DNA of 64,000 bases from contig NZ_QBKN01000006.1 of NCBI RefSeq assembly GCF_003054175.1, positions 124,001 to 188,000 of the forward strand, written 5' to 3'. This DNA is from Allosediminivita pacifica (GTDB taxonomy: Bacteria > Pseudomonadota > Alphaproteobacteria > Rhodobacterales > Rhodobacteraceae). The number at the start of each line of letters is the position of its first letter. Position 1 is the stretch's first letter. Of this stretch, positions 62,870 through 64,000 are shown piece after piece. Below the pieces are notes generated by a model that was not told where the DNA came from, made no database searches, and worked only from the letters and a program-made list of their open reading frames with translations. Both the position numbers and the translations under genes were made by a program.

Positions 62870-64000
62870 TCAGTAATGCGCGTCGGGCGACACGAAGGCG
62901 TCGACCGGCGCCGTGCCCTCGAAGGTCGCGCGCCCCATCAGCAGGTCGACAACGGCTTCCTGCATCGGCTCCATCGTCGCGAAGGCGTTGATGTAGGTGG
63001 GCACCCGCGGCGCATCGTAAAGGTAGTAGGGGAAGCCGAAGGACACCATGACCACCGGGATCTCGTGCCAGAGCCTGCGCATCGTGGCATCGAGCCCGCC
63101 GCCGATCGCCGCCCAGTCGAGGAAGATCCGCCCCCGCGTGAGCAGCGTCTCCTCGGCCAGCGCGTAGATCGCCACGTCGAATCCCTTGGCCTCGATCTTG
63201 TCGCCGGGCTCGTGCACCGTCACCTCGAACCCCTCGGCGCGCAGCAGGTTCGGCAGTGCCAGCTTGTGCCGCCGCTTCAGCATCGGGTCGGCGATGTCGG
63301 TGGTGAACATCAGCACGCGGCGGTGCTTTTCGGGGTCGAGCGGCAGGTCGCCGTGGATGTCCTTTTCCAGCACCGGCGCGCGGCGCAGCAGCGCCTCCAT
63401 CCGGGCCTTGTTGGGCGCGGGATCGGGAAAGGCGGGCAGGGGATCGCCCCGGTGCAGCCCCAGCCAGGCCTTCAGCCCCAGCACCCGCGTCACCGCGTCG
63501 AAGAACCTCTCGGGCGTGATGCGCCCCTCGCGTACGGCTGCCAGCACGGCCTCCATCTCGCCCACCGGGTCGAGCGAGAACAGGATCATGTCGCCGCCCG
63601 TGGCAATGATCTGAACCTTGCTCTCGTGCTGCGGCAGCACCGCCGAAAGCCCCGCCATGCGGCTCGCGTCCGACACCACGATGCCGTTGAACCCCAGCCG
63701 CTCGCGCAGCAGGTCGGTGTTCAGCGCCTCGCTCACCGAACCGGGCAGGAAGGCGTCGGCGCCTTCGCCCTTGCCGATGCGGCGGGCGTAGTCGGGAAAG
63801 GCGATATGCGCGGTCATCACGCTCATCACGCCCGCATCGATCGCCTCGCGGTAGAGCCTGCCGTGACTCTCGTCCCACTCTTCCAGCGTCAGCGGGTTGA
63901 TCGTGGTGACAAGATGCTGGTCGCGGTCGTCGTGCCCCTCGCCGGGCCAGTGCTTGGCCGTGGCGGCGATGCCTTCCTCCTGGAATACGCGGATCTGGGG
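62870..64000 (-). CDS. Glycoside hydrolase family 3 protein (N-terminus beyond window)
   Basis: The frame is open to the last base (377 codons including stop), so the N-terminal part is missing. Visible GH3 features are AATAKHWPGEGHDDRDQH, matching the KHFPGHG loop of NagZ-type enzymes, and GFNGIVVSDASRMAG, where the aspartate is the expected nucleophile. The C-terminal 200 residues form a second domain (EKHRRVLMFTTDIADPMLKRR). NagZ-like enzymes release N-acetylglucosamine from peptidoglycan fragments; beta-glucosidase activity is the alternative. An internal ATG at 63829 is not the true start. Confidence 0.88.
   Translation of the reverse strand, partial: PQIRVFQEEGIAATAKHWPGEGHDDRDQHLVTTINPLTLEEWDESHGRLYREAIDAGVMSVMTAHIAFPDYARRIGKGEGADAFLPGSVSEALNTDLLRERLGFNGIVVSDASRMAGLSAVLPQHESKVQIIATGGDMILFSLDPVGEMEAVLAAVREGRITPERFFDAVTRVLGLKAWLGLHRGDPLPAFPDPAPNKARMEALLRRAPVLEKDIHGDLPLDPEKHRRVLMFTTDIADPMLKRRHKLALPNLLRAEGFEVTVHEPGDKIEAKGFDVAIYALAEETLLTRGRIFLDWAAIGGGLDATMRRLWHEIPVVMVSFGFPYYLYDAPRVPTYINAFATMEPMQEAVVDLLMGRATFEGTAPVDAFVSPDAHY

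Noticed and set aside
60801-63878. A 1025-codon - strand frame under the LamG-like gene and the GH3 gene.
   Set aside because: It is a shadow; the GH3 frame on the same strand shows clear family motifs in a different phase, and the + strand gene covers the rest.

Overview
The window is GC-rich, gene-dense chromosomal DNA that reads like a marine alphaproteobacterium of the Rhodobacteraceae (Roseobacter-type). This is inferred from the gene families and gene order (rsmH-ftsL-ftsI-murE-murF-mraY, DUF3422, DUF6314, a NasT/NasS nitrate-assimilation cluster, peptide ABC transporter genes beside M20 hydrolases), not from a marker gene. No CRISPR array, rRNA, insertion sequence or clear integrase is visible. 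One tRNA gene, tRNA-Thr(UGU), is present.

Layout. 1-7.4 kb: the front half of a division/cell-wall (dcw) cluster, with the mraZ 3' end, rsmH, ftsL, ftsI, murE, murF and mraY on the + strand; murD, which usually follows, is absent. 7.4-18.3 kb: housekeeping and family-of-unknown-function genes (46-aa membrane ORF, acnA, DUF1223, lipid acyltransferase, a lone divergent fliG, a 52-aa secreted protein, purB, DUF6314, DUF3422, a YeeE/YedE sulfur transporter). 18.5-30.6 kb: a peptide ABC transporter split over two divergent operons. The - strand carries the binding protein, two permeases and a DUF1697 gene. The + strand carries a fused double ATPase followed by an EEP hydrolase, an SDR, an ArgE-type deacetylase, an FAD amine/amino-acid oxidase and a hippurate-hydrolase-type amidohydrolase, which looks like an uptake-and-deacylation locus. 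30.6-32.6 kb: two glycosyltransferases.

32.6-47.6 kb: a complete assimilatory nitrate system read on the - strand. NasT (ANTAR antiterminator) and NasS (cytosolic nitrate sensor) are followed by a leader with a strong intrinsic terminator. Then come nrtA, nrtB, a fused double ATPase, a protein built from three tandem GAF-like repeats, nirB, nirD, a formate/nitrite-type channel, cyanase, nasA and a TrpD2/YbiB-like protein coupled to nasA. Nitrate is imported, reduced by NasA to nitrite and by NirBD to ammonium; cyanase adds a second nitrogen source.

47.7-52.9 kb: an RND efflux pair (inner-membrane pump and adaptor) with a divergent TetR repressor and a perfect palindrome lying over both predicted promoters. 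52.9-57.9 kb: xylose catabolism (lacI-type regulator, xylA, xylB) divergent from an aldose 1-epimerase, with an 18-bp LacI-type operator. 57.9-64 kb: a YkgJ-type cysteine-cluster protein, an iron-type double permease, tRNA-Thr, a large unrecognised SGNH/LamG-like protein preceded by a coupled 10-codon minicistron, and the 3' part of a GH3 glycosidase running off the window.

The most unusual items are the triple-GAF protein inside the nitrate operon, the large protein with its minicistron beside the tRNA, the nitrate leader, and a repeated design in which a stable hairpin separates the first gene of an operon from the rest (three cases). None of these has been tested against databases here.
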